Shown in pieces: positions 1 through 6,960 of a stretch of DNA of 64,000 bases (position 1 is its first letter; each line of letters starts with the position of its first letter). Source of the DNA: Bacteroidales bacterium (GTDB lineage: Bacteria; Bacteroidota; Bacteroidia; Bacteroidales; UBA932); contig JAFRPW010000005.1 of assembly GCA_017428945.1 (NCBI GenBank), positions 1-64,000 on the forward strand. The letters are read 5' to 3'. The position numbers were made by a program, and so were the translations under genes. The notes under the pieces were generated by a model. The model was not told where the DNA came from. It worked only from the letters and a program-made list of their open reading frames with translations, and ran no database searches.

Positions 1-623
1 GCACCAGTGGAGACAAATGGGACCTAACTGCACGAACCTACGGCAGTCTTACGGGCAACAAGATTGAATATCTCTCCGTGGTTGGCTCGGATGGTGTCAA
101 GGTATCGACCTACGAGAACGCCGTGAAATACAACCATATCGACCAGATGCTCAGTTTCAACTGGAATCCCTCCGACAAGTTCAGTCTCCAGACATCGGCC
201 CTGGTTGGGTACGACTACTATTACGCCCCCACGCTGAATCAAAAGAACGACGGCTTTAACTGGAATGTCAGCCTGAGCGCCAACGTATTCCTGTGGAAAG
301 GAGCCATGGCGTATGCGTCCGCAGACGCGGGGGGTGGCGAGATTACCTTGCAGCGCACCTACCACGGCGTTGACTATGAGTATTCCCTTGGCCTGCGGCA
401 AGGCTTCCTCCAGAACCGGCTTGTCCTGTCTGTATCGGCCATCATGCCCTTCCAGAACCGCTATGCCGGGCCCGTCCGCGACACCTACACGGATACTTAC
501 TACCAGCACAATGAAGGCTGGTACAATCCCCGACAGTTCCGCCTGGGCCTGACCTGGCGCTTCGGCAAGACCTCCATCAACTTCAAGCACGCCAGAAAGA
601 CGGAGGTGAGCGATAAGTTGTGA
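1..623 (+). CDS. Outer membrane beta-barrel protein, C-terminal part (5' end outside window)
   Basis: The frame is open from base 3 to the stop at 621-623, so about 206 C-terminal residues are visible and the start lies upstream. The sequence is made of alternating aromatic/polar strands with short turns, and ends with a strand (RLGLTWRFGK) followed by a short basic tail. This pattern is typical of the C-terminal barrel of the outer membrane beta-barrel family (PF14905-like, TonB-dependent-receptor relatives) in Bacteroidota. A GTG at 78 is an internal codon and not a likely start. No ligand can be inferred. The call of an outer-membrane barrel is fairly firm; the exact family is inferred. 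Confidence 0.7.
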   Translation, partial: TSGDKWDLTARTYGSLTGNKIEYLSVVGSDGVKVSTYENAVKYNHIDQMLSFNWNPSDKFSLQTSALVGYDYYYAPTLNQKNDGFNWNVSLSANVFLWKGAMAYASADAGGGEITLQRTYHGVDYEYSLGLRQGFLQNRLVLSVSAIMPFQNRYAGPVRDTYTDTYYQHNEGWYNPRQFRLGLTWRFGKTSINFKHARKTEVSDKL

Positions 624-802
624 TTTCCGGTTGATTAAGAGGGTTCTTGTAGTCCTGGCAAAACAGAACCGACGTTATCTCAGAGTGAGGTGGCGGCGGT
701 TTTGGGGCGGAGCGCAGCGTAGAACCAAACTGACAGACGAGCAAGTACCGCTTCCTTTATCGGCCCTGGCATCGGCACTATAATTGCTGGCATATCGCCT
801 GT

Positions 803-1576
803 ATGAAAAACCACGCTATCATACTGTCTCTCTTATTCTTGCTTCCGCTTCTTCCGGCTATGGCCCAGGAGCTGGATGATTTCGAAGCAATTCCGATCAA
901 TTACAAGGAAACAAAACCACGCTTCAATGGTGGTGATGCTAACAAGTTCTCCGTTTGGGTCAACGAGCATAAGCACTACCCGGAAGAGGCAAAGAAGGCT
1001 GGGATTGAAGGGAGAGTAACAACTCAATTCACCATTACGAAAGAGGGAAAGCTCATCAATGCGCGGATTCTCAGGGGCATTCATCCTCTGCTTGATGAAG
1101 AAGCTATTCGCGTGATTGAATCGGCACCGCAAATCTGGAAACCTGGCGAGAGAAAGGGTGAGCCGATAGATGTAACGTATACTTTCCCGGTCATTTTTAA
1201 ACTGACGGACGAGGAGCGTGCCCAGGTGGATTCAGGGCAGTTCATGGCTTTCGATTACGGTGTAAAGGAGAAAAAACCGTCTTTTAACAATGGTGACTAT
1301 TTCGAATTTGCCAAGTGGATCAGAGAGCATCTGGTCTACCCGGAGGAGGCGAAAAAAGTCGGATTAGAAGGAAGGGTATATGTGTCCGTAACAATCGATG
1401 AGAAAGGGAAACTGGTAAATCCTGCTGTCTATAGGAGCACCAACAAGATTTTTGAAGAGGAAGCGCTTCGTGTAATCAGCTCCGCACCTGACAAATGGAA
1501 GCCGGGATTGAACGCCAAAGGTGAGCCGATAGCCCTTTCGCTGCTTATTCCAGTCAATTTCAACCTTCATAAATAA
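803..1576 (+). CDS. Secreted protein with two TonB C-terminal domains
   Basis: 257 residues. An N-terminal signal peptide ends near AMA-QE (about residue 21). Two homologous modules follow, at roughly residues 40-135 and 153-255, each with the pattern FNGGD..F..W, YPEEAKK.G.EGRV, G.L.NA and PxxWKPG that marks the TonB C-terminal domain (PF03544) as found in Bacteroidota. There is no N-terminal membrane anchor with a proline-rich linker beyond the signal peptide, and no ExbB/ExbD nearby, so this is unlikely to be an energy transducer itself; a periplasmic protein binding TonB boxes or cell-wall material is more plausible. The next gene starts 36 bases downstream and may be co-transcribed. Confidence 0.8.
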   Translation: MKNHAIILSLLFLLPLLPAMAQELDDFEAIPINYKETKPRFNGGDANKFSVWVNEHKHYPEEAKKAGIEGRVTTQFTITKEGKLINARILRGIHPLLDEEAIRVIESAPQIWKPGERKGEPIDVTYTFPVIFKLTDEERAQVDSGQFMAFDYGVKEKKPSFNNGDYFEFAKWIREHLVYPEEAKKVGLEGRVYVSVTIDEKGKLVNPAVYRSTNKIFEEEALRVISSAPDKWKPGLNAKGEPIALSLLIPVNFNLHK

Positions 1577-1612
1577 TTGATACACGATAGGATAGAACAA
1601 TTGAAGATAAAG

Positions 1613-2458
1613 ATGCATATTTGTGTGTGCCTGTGGGCCTTATTGTTTCTCCCGCTTTATGGCTGGAGCAGCACGACGCGTCAGGTACGCGATACGCTCA
1701 TTATGGGTAATGTTAAGTATGCTATCAACCAGCCCCCGCTGGGTCAACTGGATTCCAGGCATTATAATTATTTAAGGGGAGAGGTAGGGTTTGATGATGT
1801 CTTTTCCTGGAACTTCCGGGGCTATGTGGCCACTTGGCGTATCAATGGCAATAAACTCTATCTTGAAGCATTGAGGGGGAGCTCAGATAAGGCCGATTTT
1901 AGGGATGCCTTAAAGGATTTCAAAGATAGTCGCGGTAACATTTTCGCGTCCTGGTTCAGCGGGACCGTCATTTGTGGTACAGGCTCCCTCCTTTGTGCAT
2001 CGGGGAATGGATGGGACGATTTGAATGAGACCGAGGTCGAACTTGTCATCCAATCTGGTGTTGTGACGGCCTCGCGCAAATACCGCAATAAACAACACAA
2101 GGGGACGATCAACAGGGATGTGCTTTTCAAAGAATTACCCAAGAAGTTTAATTACAGAGACTTCCCGGAACTGAAAGGATTCCGGATACCAATGAAGCTT
2201 ATTCCGTCAAAATATGATAGAACCGGGAGAATCCTCGATTGGACCGTGAAGTATCTGAAATGGCCGGAAGAGGTAGAACCAGGAGTGCAAGACAGGCTTA
2301 CGGCGGCGTTCAAGAAAGAACTATTGCAATACGACTGTCAAACATACTGTGCCGATGGCAGGTGGTTCTGGCGTGACCGAAACCCTTCTGACAGTCATTT
2401 TGACGGAGTTGTCTGGCCGTTAATTTTCAAAAAGGAGTACTTCGTCCCGGCAGAATAA
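1613..2458 (+). CDS. Secreted protein of unknown function
   Basis: 281 residues from the ATG at 1613. That start was chosen over upstream TTG codons because it opens directly onto a good signal peptide (MHICVCLWALLFLPLYGWSS). The mature part has no motif I recognise; it is rich in Trp, Tyr and charged residues and looks like a folded globular domain. It follows the double TonB-C gene at 36 bases in the same direction, so the two may form an operon. The stop is followed within 10 bases by a gene-remnant region. Confidence 0.7.
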   Translation: MHICVCLWALLFLPLYGWSSTTRQVRDTLIMGNVKYAINQPPLGQLDSRHYNYLRGEVGFDDVFSWNFRGYVATWRINGNKLYLEALRGSSDKADFRDALKDFKDSRGNIFASWFSGTVICGTGSLLCASGNGWDDLNETEVELVIQSGVVTASRKYRNKQHKGTINRDVLFKELPKKFNYRDFPELKGFRIPMKLIPSKYDRTGRILDWTVKYLKWPEEVEPGVQDRLTAAFKKELLQYDCQTYCADGRWFWRDRNPSDSHFDGVVWPLIFKKEYFVPAE

Positions 2459-2467
2459 GTTCACTAA

Positions 2468-2593
2468 AAAGTTCGGAAGTTATTCCCCGTACTTCTCATA
2501 AAAGGCTTTGACCCGCGCCTGGAAGTGGTAGCAAAACTCCTTAAAGACAATATCTTGAATGAGGTTAAGGATGCTTTTGAGAAATCCTATTGA
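2468..2593 (+). pseudogene. C-terminal gene remnant, first copy
   Basis: There is no start codon, but an open frame ends in a peptide (LKDNILNEVKDAFEKSY, stop at 2591) that recurs almost unchanged at 6752-6805. Several of the differences between the two copies fall at third codon positions, which suggests the segment was once translated in this frame. I do not recognise the parent protein. The remnant sits directly upstream of a promoter-like TATCTTTG at 2603-2610. Confidence 0.4.
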
Positions 2594-2653
2594 AAAAAAC
2601 GTTATCTTTGACAGTTAGATAAATCGGATTTCCCAGTTGAAATCCAATTTATC
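2540..2653 (+). repeat. 88-bp repeat (copy 1) plus 36-bp hairpin
   Basis: Bases 2540-2627 match 6752-6839 at about 78 of 88 positions by eye, including a TATCTTTG/TAACTTTG promoter-like box and the tail GACAGTTAGATAAATCGG. Overlapping its end, 2618-2632 (GATAAATCGGATTTC) and 2639-2653 (GAAATCCAATTTATC) form a 15-bp inverted repeat with one mismatch and a 6-base loop. The right half of this hairpin, with the following GGTCTGTA, recurs at 7934-7960. This is part of a composite intergenic repeat that also carries the GGCCACG palindromes. Confidence 0.65.
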
Positions 2654-2830
2654 GGTCTGTACTCAGCAAATCTCTTCTATCATCCAGTCTCAAAGTTGAA
2701 GGCGATATATGGTCACAGATTTTGCAAGTTTTTGGATAGTTTGCTCTTGTCATAGAGGTGGGAGATCGTAGTCAATCAAAACATATGCGTGCAGAATAGT
2801 ACGTACCCTGCACACAACCTCGAGATATAC

Positions 2831-2857
2831 CCGTCGCTGATTCAGCGATGGTTTTTT
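2831..2857 (+). terminator. Rho-independent terminator-like hairpin
   Basis: CCGTCGCTG and CAGCGATGG form a 9-bp stem with one G-U-type mismatch around a short loop, followed by TTTTTT. No intact gene ends directly upstream, so it probably terminated a gene now reduced to the remnant near 2593. The rest of 2662-2830 contains no coding signal that I can support. Confidence 0.5.
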
Positions 2858-2882
2858 GTTTTCTGGGACGCATGCCCCACCC

Positions 2883-2981
2883 TTGTCATCTGCGGCCACG
2901 GTTTCACGCATTTTTGTGGCCTGGCGTGACTGCCTTGTCATCTCCGGCCACGGTTTTACGTGTTTTCGTGGCCTGACGTGA
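2883..2981 (+). repeat. REP-like palindromic element, two tandem units (GGCCACG family)
   Basis: Two head-to-tail units, 2885-2930 and 2937-2981, each run GTCATC, CGGCCACGG, a short AT-rich loop, GTGGCCT and CGTGA(C). The GGCCACG/CGTGGCC arms form a hairpin, and outer GTCA/TGAC bases can extend it. The same ~46-bp unit occurs at 8165-8210, 24545-24590 (reverse), 28104-28149 and 28156-28201, always between genes. Confidence 0.8.
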
Positions 2982-3200
2982 TGTGTGTATCTTTTCACAC
3001 GTCGCAAGACACACCTATGTGGCGGGTGGCGGCTGTGAGTCTGCCAGTGCTATAGGGCCCGGAACGACCCACTGCTGGAACGAAGGTAGGACGGAGCTCC
3101 TTAAACACAATCCCGACGGATTATGTTATGGCACGGATTCTCAGGCACTGACGGTAGGTCGAAGGGAACCGGCCGGGCGTTATCCTCTCCCCTGTGGGGA
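2982..3200. other. GC-rich non-coding stretch, possibly a structured RNA fragment
   Basis: No credible protein is encoded. The stretch begins GTGTG, has a small TGTGTG/CACACG stem, and contains GC-rich segments such as GGTCGAAGGGAACC near 3158-3171. A GTGYG start and this kind of sequence recall the 5' part of a group II intron, but no reverse-transcriptase frame or domain V was found nearby. It could equally be decayed intergenic DNA. Confidence 0.2.
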
Positions 3201-3258
3201 GCCGGAGGGGCATAAACCAGCAAGAGTCTGTGGCCGGCCCCGCCGGGCACAGTCTCTT
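3201..3258 (+). repeat. Short repeat with strong hairpin, copy A
   Basis: GCCGGAGGGGCATAAACCAGC (3201-3221, one base over a 20-base motif) recurs with one change at 3606-3626, and both copies are followed by TGACCGCTTT. In this copy a 37-base hairpin is inserted between: arms 3222-3237 and 3243-3258 pair at 14 of 16 positions. The two copies bracket the DUF1016 remnant as direct repeats. Confidence 0.5.
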
Positions 3259-3320
3259 GACCGCTTTATCGTTGATGTGCGGGAATAACGGCCTACTTGT
3301 CGATTTTCTTCAATTCGGAG

Positions 3321-3524
3321 GAGACGATTCACCACACCACTACCATGCTTGCTTTCCAGTTTGCGCTCATGCAGAAGCTGCCCAAGATTCCAATGGGCGG
3401 CGGATATGGTACTATTGGCGTGGAGCGCGATGGATGCTCTGGCCTGGTCGATTACTGCGACAGCCTGTCGCAGTAATTCATTGTAGTCGGACTCCCCGAT
3501 GGGCGAGACAATCATCTTTGTCAT
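3321..3524 (-). pseudogene. DUF1016 (YhcG-type nuclease) N-terminal remnant
   Basis: From an ATG at 3524 about 68 residues match the N-terminal domain of DUF1016 proteins (PF17761 type; YhcG, PD-(D/E)XK superfamily): YNELLRQAVAVIDQAR, ISAAHWNLGQLL, ESKHGSGVVNRL. After VVNRL the frame runs into unrelated sequence, and the rest of the domain and the whole C-terminal nuclease domain are absent, so this is a truncated gene. A TATCTTTG promoter box remains upstream at 3564-3571. Intact members are about 330-380 residues and are often linked to restriction systems or mobile DNA. Confidence 0.7.
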
Positions 3525-3563
3525 AAGCATTGAACGGCCATGTCGGACTTTTGTGCCGTTATA

Positions 3564-3571
3564 CAAAGATA
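3564..3571 (-). promoter_or_regulatory. -7 box (TATCTTTG) of the DUF1016 remnant
   Basis: CAAAGATA on the plus strand reads TATCTTTG on the minus strand, matching the Bacteroidota TAnnTTTG -7 box, 40 bases before the remnant's ATG. It shows that the 5' end of the lost gene, including its promoter, is still in place. Confidence 0.5.
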
Positions 3572-3605
3572 ATTCAAAAGAGCGGCGGGTGCAAATTTTT
3601 GCAAG

Positions 3606-3626
3606 GCCGAAGGGGCATAAACCAGC
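3606..3626 (+). repeat. Short repeat, copy B
   Basis: Second copy of the GGGGCATAAACCAGC repeat seen at 3201-3221, again followed by TGACCGCTTT but without the inserted hairpin. It lies upstream (in transcription terms) of the DUF1016 remnant. Confidence 0.5.
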
Positions 3627-3712
3627 TCACCGTGACCGCTTTTCTTATCGGCTTTGGTATCGACTCAACCGCTGGAACAGCGCAGTATTGGCCTAAGCAA
3701 TCGGCATTATCT

Positions 3713-3883
3713 TCAATCATTCTGTTTCGGTTGTATCGCTTGTATCGGGTATGATACACGTGATACAGCGTTGTCCGGTTCATCCTTTTTGTCCTCTATC
3801 TTCCCGCAGGAGAAAGCAACCATAAGCAGGCAGGCCACCACAGCCATACTGCCCATCCATTTCATCGTAATTCTTGTTCTCAT
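3713..3883 (-). CDS. Small lipoprotein of unknown function
   Basis: 56 residues from the ATG at 3883. The N-terminus MRTRITMKWMG is followed by a hydrophobic stretch and a lipobox ending VAFSC-G near residue 26, so export and lipidation are likely; the mature part is only about 30 polar residues. A TAAATTTG -7 box at 3896-3903 lies 12 bases upstream, which supports an independent transcript from inside the end of the methyltransferase gene. It could also be the surviving N-terminus of a longer lipoprotein, since the mature part is so short. Confidence 0.5.
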   Translation of the reverse strand: MRTRITMKWMGSMAVVACLLMVAFSCGKIEDKKDEPDNAVSRVSYPIQAIQPKQND

Positions 3884-3895
3884 AATATCTAAATG

Positions 3896-3903
3896 CAAAT
3901 TTA
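3896..3903 (-). promoter_or_regulatory. -7 box (TAAATTTG) for the small lipoprotein gene
   Basis: CAAATTTA on the plus strand reads TAAATTTG on the minus strand, 12 bases before the lipoprotein ATG at 3883 and touching the last codon region of the upstream methyltransferase gene. Confidence 0.5.
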
Positions 3904-4686
3904 TCAAAATGATACGATATACCAGCAACTTGTCGAAAACCAGTTTCTCAGATAAGGAATCCTGTCCATACCCAGCTTCAGTTTGACAGGGTGCAGTCCG
4001 AACTTGGCTTTGTAGTGGGGATTGATGAGCCAGAGCGTCCGGTCCAGAACAGCAAAGCCATGCGCTCGGCATAGTTTCTCAAACCGCTCTACGGTCATCC
4101 TGGAACGGCGGATGTCCATCAGTTCCTTTATATGCCCATCAGAGTCTTTAAAGAAGCGAAGGACTCCCCGGCACAGAGGCTTCGGCAACAGGTGAATCCA
4201 CGGCAGGACTCGGAGTACCTTCCGGGAACAGGTCTGCTGATGGCCGCCAAAGGGCATCTGCCAAGCCGGGAAAGCCAGGAAGGCCACACCGCCCGGGGAC
4301 AGAAATGCGCGAATCCAATCCAGAAATCGTCCCTTGTCTTCCGGCGCGATATGCTCCATCACGTCGTGGACTAGAATCACGTCAAAGGCCTTGTCCCGTA
4401 GGGGGAAATCGAAGAAATCAGCGCAGAAGAATGCCCCATCGGCGCCATTTATCCGGAAATAGTTCCGGGCATTTTCAATCTTCTTTGTGGAAAAGTCCAC
4501 GCCCGTTACATCACAGCCGATCAGCGCAAAGGGCAGGAGATTTCCACCTTCGCCACATCCCACTTCCAGGATGCGGGTGCCCTCGGCAATGGGCATGAAT
4601 CGGCAGATATATTCGACGTAGAAGGCCGTCGAAGTCTCCACCAACTCATCAAAGTATTGATGCCTGTCCTGGTATCGGTTTCCCAT
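3904..4686 (-). CDS. Class I SAM-dependent methyltransferase
   Basis: 260 residues. Residues 38-50 hold the SAM-binding motif I (ILEVGCGEGGNLL), followed by an acidic residue at the end of beta-2 (VTGVDFS), motif II (FDVILVHDVMEHI) and a loop with SPGG, the Rossmann-like fold of class I methyltransferases (Methyltransf_11/25 type). The HDVMEH signature is common among UbiE/CAZy-neighbour small-molecule or lipid methyltransferases; the C-terminal third (residues 160-260) is family-specific and I cannot name the substrate. It lies 49 bases downstream of the sigma/barrel fusion gene on the same strand and is probably in the same transcript. Confidence 0.85.
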   Translation of the reverse strand: MGNRYQDRHQYFDELVETSTAFYVEYICRFMPIAEGTRILEVGCGEGGNLLPFALIGCDVTGVDFSTKKIENARNYFRINGADGAFFCADFFDFPLRDKAFDVILVHDVMEHIAPEDKGRFLDWIRAFLSPGGVAFLAFPAWQMPFGGHQQTCSRKVLRVLPWIHLLPKPLCRGVLRFFKDSDGHIKELMDIRRSRMTVERFEKLCRAHGFAVLDRTLWLINPHYKAKFGLHPVKLKLGMDRIPYLRNWFSTSCWYIVSF

Positions 4687-4735
4687 CCGTTTCGTTTTTC
4701 TATATGACTGAACGGACGGGCAAATACTGCGTGCC

Positions 4736-6439
4736 TTAGAATGTCAGCCGCACGCCGAACGGGACGGCAAACTCGACGGGCTGCACCTGGCGGATGGTTT
4801 GGATACCGCCTCCGGTATCGAAGTAATAGCGTACCTGCGGTTCCACATACAGGCCCATCCAGGGCGTCAGGTTGTACTGGAGGCCGATGCCGACACCGGC
4901 AGACCACTGAATAGGAGCCTTGAACTTCAGTGTATTCTGATACGTGTTCGCCACACCATTGTGGTGCTCGCTGTTCAGGATGCCGGCAACCGGAATCTCC
5001 ATCTTGCCAAAGGCCGATGCATTCAGGTGAAGATTTCCCTTGGACCAGACCGTATAGGAAAGGCCGAGCGGAACGCCCATGTAATGGATGGTCTGCCGGT
5101 TCTTGATATAGAGCGTATCCAGGCCGATGGCGCGCGAACTGCGCAGCCGTGTATATTCCAGGCCGGTCAGGATGCTCCAGCGGTCATTCAGGCCGATGCT
5201 GGCACTGAGTCCCAGCGTGAAAGGTCTTTCATATTCGGCCTTCTCTTCCACCGGCTTCGGATGCGGGTCCATTACGTCGGGGACGGCTAACCGTTCTGCG
5301 ATATCCAACAGCGAGTTATAATACGCAAGTGAATCTCCTGTGCGATAATGACCTTCCATCGACTGGACGGCGGTAAGGAAATCGCTCCAGTCTGTCACCT
5401 TCGTATCCGGTGCCATGACAAAGGAAGAGGCATCAGCCAGAATACCGGAGCCCATGATAATAGGGCTGACACCCGCAATAGTACTCGGGAGTGCCGAGAT
5501 GGACGGCAGAAGGCCCAGGAGATTCTTCTTTTTGGAGCCCCTGGCATCGGCCAGCAGTGGCTGGCCAAGGGTGGTTTCCTGCCGATTCGGCTTCCTGATG
5601 GATGCTCCTTGCCCAGATACCTGGAGAGTGGCAGTCGGGATAGACACAGGACTAATATCGATTGGCATCAGTCTTTGCCTTAGAGTTACCGTATCGGCGG
5701 GCTCCGGAGTTGTATCAAGGGGACCGGCTTCCGCTGTCCGGATACGTTCCATTCGTGTCGGAGTTGCAGGAACAGACAACGAGTCCACTGGAATCACTAC
5801 TTCTACGCTATCTGCACCATTATTCACAACTATTGGCCCATCCGGAATAGACGTCGGCTCCGTTTCTTTATGTAGCAGGAACGGTGTGACAATCAATGCA
5901 ATCAGCGCTAAAAGCGCCAGCCAATACTGCTTTAATTCCTTCTGTAGCACCTGGCGTGCCCGGAAAAGATTGGATGAAGACGATTTCTCTCCGATATGCA
6001 GCAGAGCCCCTATCTCCTTGTGCGAAAGTCCCTCCAGTACGGACAGGCGGAACACCTTTCCATACTGTTCCGGAAGGCGGTCAATCAGCGCCATTAAATC
6101 CTCATAAGGAGGCACGGGATACATCGGCTCATCCGGTACATCCTCCATGTCCAAGTCCTCCTGCGGATGCGTAAAATGCTGGCTTTCCCTGAGATAGTCG
6201 ATGGCCATATTCTTCACGATGACCCCCATCCAGGAATCCAGCTTATCGGGATTCTTGAGCTGGCCGATAGAGGACAAAATGACGATGAAAGCATCATGCA
6301 GCAGATCTTCCGCCACCTCCTGGGAGTCAACATAATGCCGGCATATCCCCATGAGTTTCCCGGAAAAGCTACGATAGAGGGCCTCCACGGAAGTGGAGTC
6401 CCCATGTTTACAGCCATCCACGAGTTGTCTCTTGTCCAT
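4736..6439 (-). CDS. ECF sigma factor fused to membrane segment and outer-membrane-type beta-barrel
   Basis: 567 residues in one uninterrupted frame. Residues 1-85 are sigma-70 region 2 (DLLHDAFIVI, SWMGVIVKNMAIDYLRE); residues about 112-168 are region 4 with the helix-turn-helix (LPEQYGKVFRLSVLEGLS, HKEIGALLHIGEKSSSS). A hydrophobic helix follows at about 173-190 (YWLALLALIALIVTPFLL), then a Pro/Thr/Ser-rich linker of some 180 residues, and from about 385 amphipathic strands ending in GVRLTF with a terminal Phe, as in small porin-like or PorT-like barrels. In Bacteroidota an ECF sigma gene is often next to a separate gene encoding a membrane-anchored barrel protein; here both are one protein. 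How the sigma domain is released is not visible. Confidence 0.85.
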   Translation of the reverse strand: MDKRQLVDGCKHGDSTSVEALYRSFSGKLMGICRHYVDSQEVAEDLLHDAFIVILSSIGQLKNPDKLDSWMGVIVKNMAIDYLRESQHFTHPQEDLDMEDVPDEPMYPVPPYEDLMALIDRLPEQYGKVFRLSVLEGLSHKEIGALLHIGEKSSSSNLFRARQVLQKELKQYWLALLALIALIVTPFLLHKETEPTSIPDGPIVVNNGADSVEVVIPVDSLSVPATPTRMERIRTAEAGPLDTTPEPADTVTLRQRLMPIDISPVSIPTATLQVSGQGASIRKPNRQETTLGQPLLADARGSKKKNLLGLLPSISALPSTIAGVSPIIMGSGILADASSFVMAPDTKVTDWSDFLTAVQSMEGHYRTGDSLAYYNSLLDIAERLAVPDVMDPHPKPVEEKAEYERPFTLGLSASIGLNDRWSILTGLEYTRLRSSRAIGLDTLYIKNRQTIHYMGVPLGLSYTVWSKGNLHLNASAFGKMEIPVAGILNSEHHNGVANTYQNTLKFKAPIQWSAGVGIGLQYNLTPWMGLYVEPQVRYYFDTGGGIQTIRQVQPVEFAVPFGVRLTF

Positions 6440-6470
6440 GCAGCCTTGAGCCTATTTTAATTATAGACTG

Positions 6471-6478
6471 CAAATTTA
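6471..6478 (-). promoter_or_regulatory. -7 box (TAAATTTG) of the sigma/barrel gene
   Basis: CAAATTTA on the plus strand reads TAAATTTG, 31 bases before the ATG at 6439, a normal leader length for Bacteroidota. A clear TTTG at -33 is not present, which would fit use of an alternative or autoregulatory sigma factor. Confidence 0.45.
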
Positions 6479-6684
6479 CGAAATACTGCGTCAGGGGGCA
6501 GAAAATAGTACTGGGCGGAATGATTACTGTCCCGAAGGAAACCCAGCAAATGTCAACAAATAAGTTACAAATCCGTATGTTTTTTAAGCTATTATTTGCA
6601 GGATCCAGAAAAAGTTCGCATATTTGCATCAGAAAAAGTCCTACTCGGGAGCGAAGGCCCTGGTTCCACCAAGGCGGTTTATGT

Positions 6685-6710
6685 AGCTCAAGCGGGGCTT
6701 TTTTATTTTT
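6685..6710 (+). terminator. Terminator-like hairpin in the 6440-6847 gap
   Basis: AGCTC and GGGCT form a short stem around AAGCG, followed by a T-rich run (TTTTTTATTTTTTATTG). Upstream, at about 6622-6629, is a CATATTTG box, so a transcript of roughly 80 bases ending here is conceivable, but there is no comparative support. No protein gene is supported in 6440-6847. Confidence 0.35.
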
Positions 6711-6751
6711 TATTGTCGTTCCGGAACTCCGGCGTAGTGAACTTCCAATGC

Positions 6752-6839
6752 CTTAAAGACAACATCTTGAATGATGTTAAGGATGCTTTTGAGGAGTCAT
6801 ATTGAAAAAAGTTGTAACTTTGACAGTTAGATAAATCGG
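6752..6839 (+). repeat. 88-bp repeat, copy 2, with C-terminal gene remnant
   Basis: About 78 of 88 bases match 2540-2627. It carries the end of a reading frame (LKDNILNDVKDAFEESY, stop 6803-6805), then a TAACTTTG promoter-like box at 6815-6822 and the tail GACAGTTAGATAAATCGG. Here the tail leads directly into a start codon at 6848, which suggests that the repeat arose by duplication of a gene junction (end of one gene plus the promoter of the next). Confidence 0.55.
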
Positions 6840-6847
6840 GAGCCACT

Positions 6848-6946
6848 ATGGATTTCAAAATATATGGTAATATCGAAGCGCCGACGCTTCTGCTGATAGA
6901 CCGCCCGGAGGAGGTTGCCCGGCGAATCATTGAAGCCCTATCATAA
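6848..6946 (+). pseudogene. Collapsed alpha/beta hydrolase remnant
   Basis: A 32-residue frame: the first half (MDFKIYGNIEAPTLLLID) looks like the first beta strand of an alpha/beta hydrolase up to the oxyanion-loop position, and the second half (RPEEVARRIIEALS) looks like the C-terminal helix of the same fold. Everything between, including the nucleophile elbow, is missing, as expected from an internal deletion. It begins just after the promoter-like tail of the 88-bp repeat and ends 14 bases before the next gene. It might instead be a genuine small peptide; I consider that less likely. Confidence 0.45.
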
Positions 6947-6960
6947 ACACGCATTTTCCT

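Noticed and set aside
6674..6699. GTAGCTCAAGCGG resembles a tRNA D-arm
   Set aside because: No acceptor, anticodon or T-arm can be drawn around it, and a T-run follows at once; a terminator hairpin explains it better.
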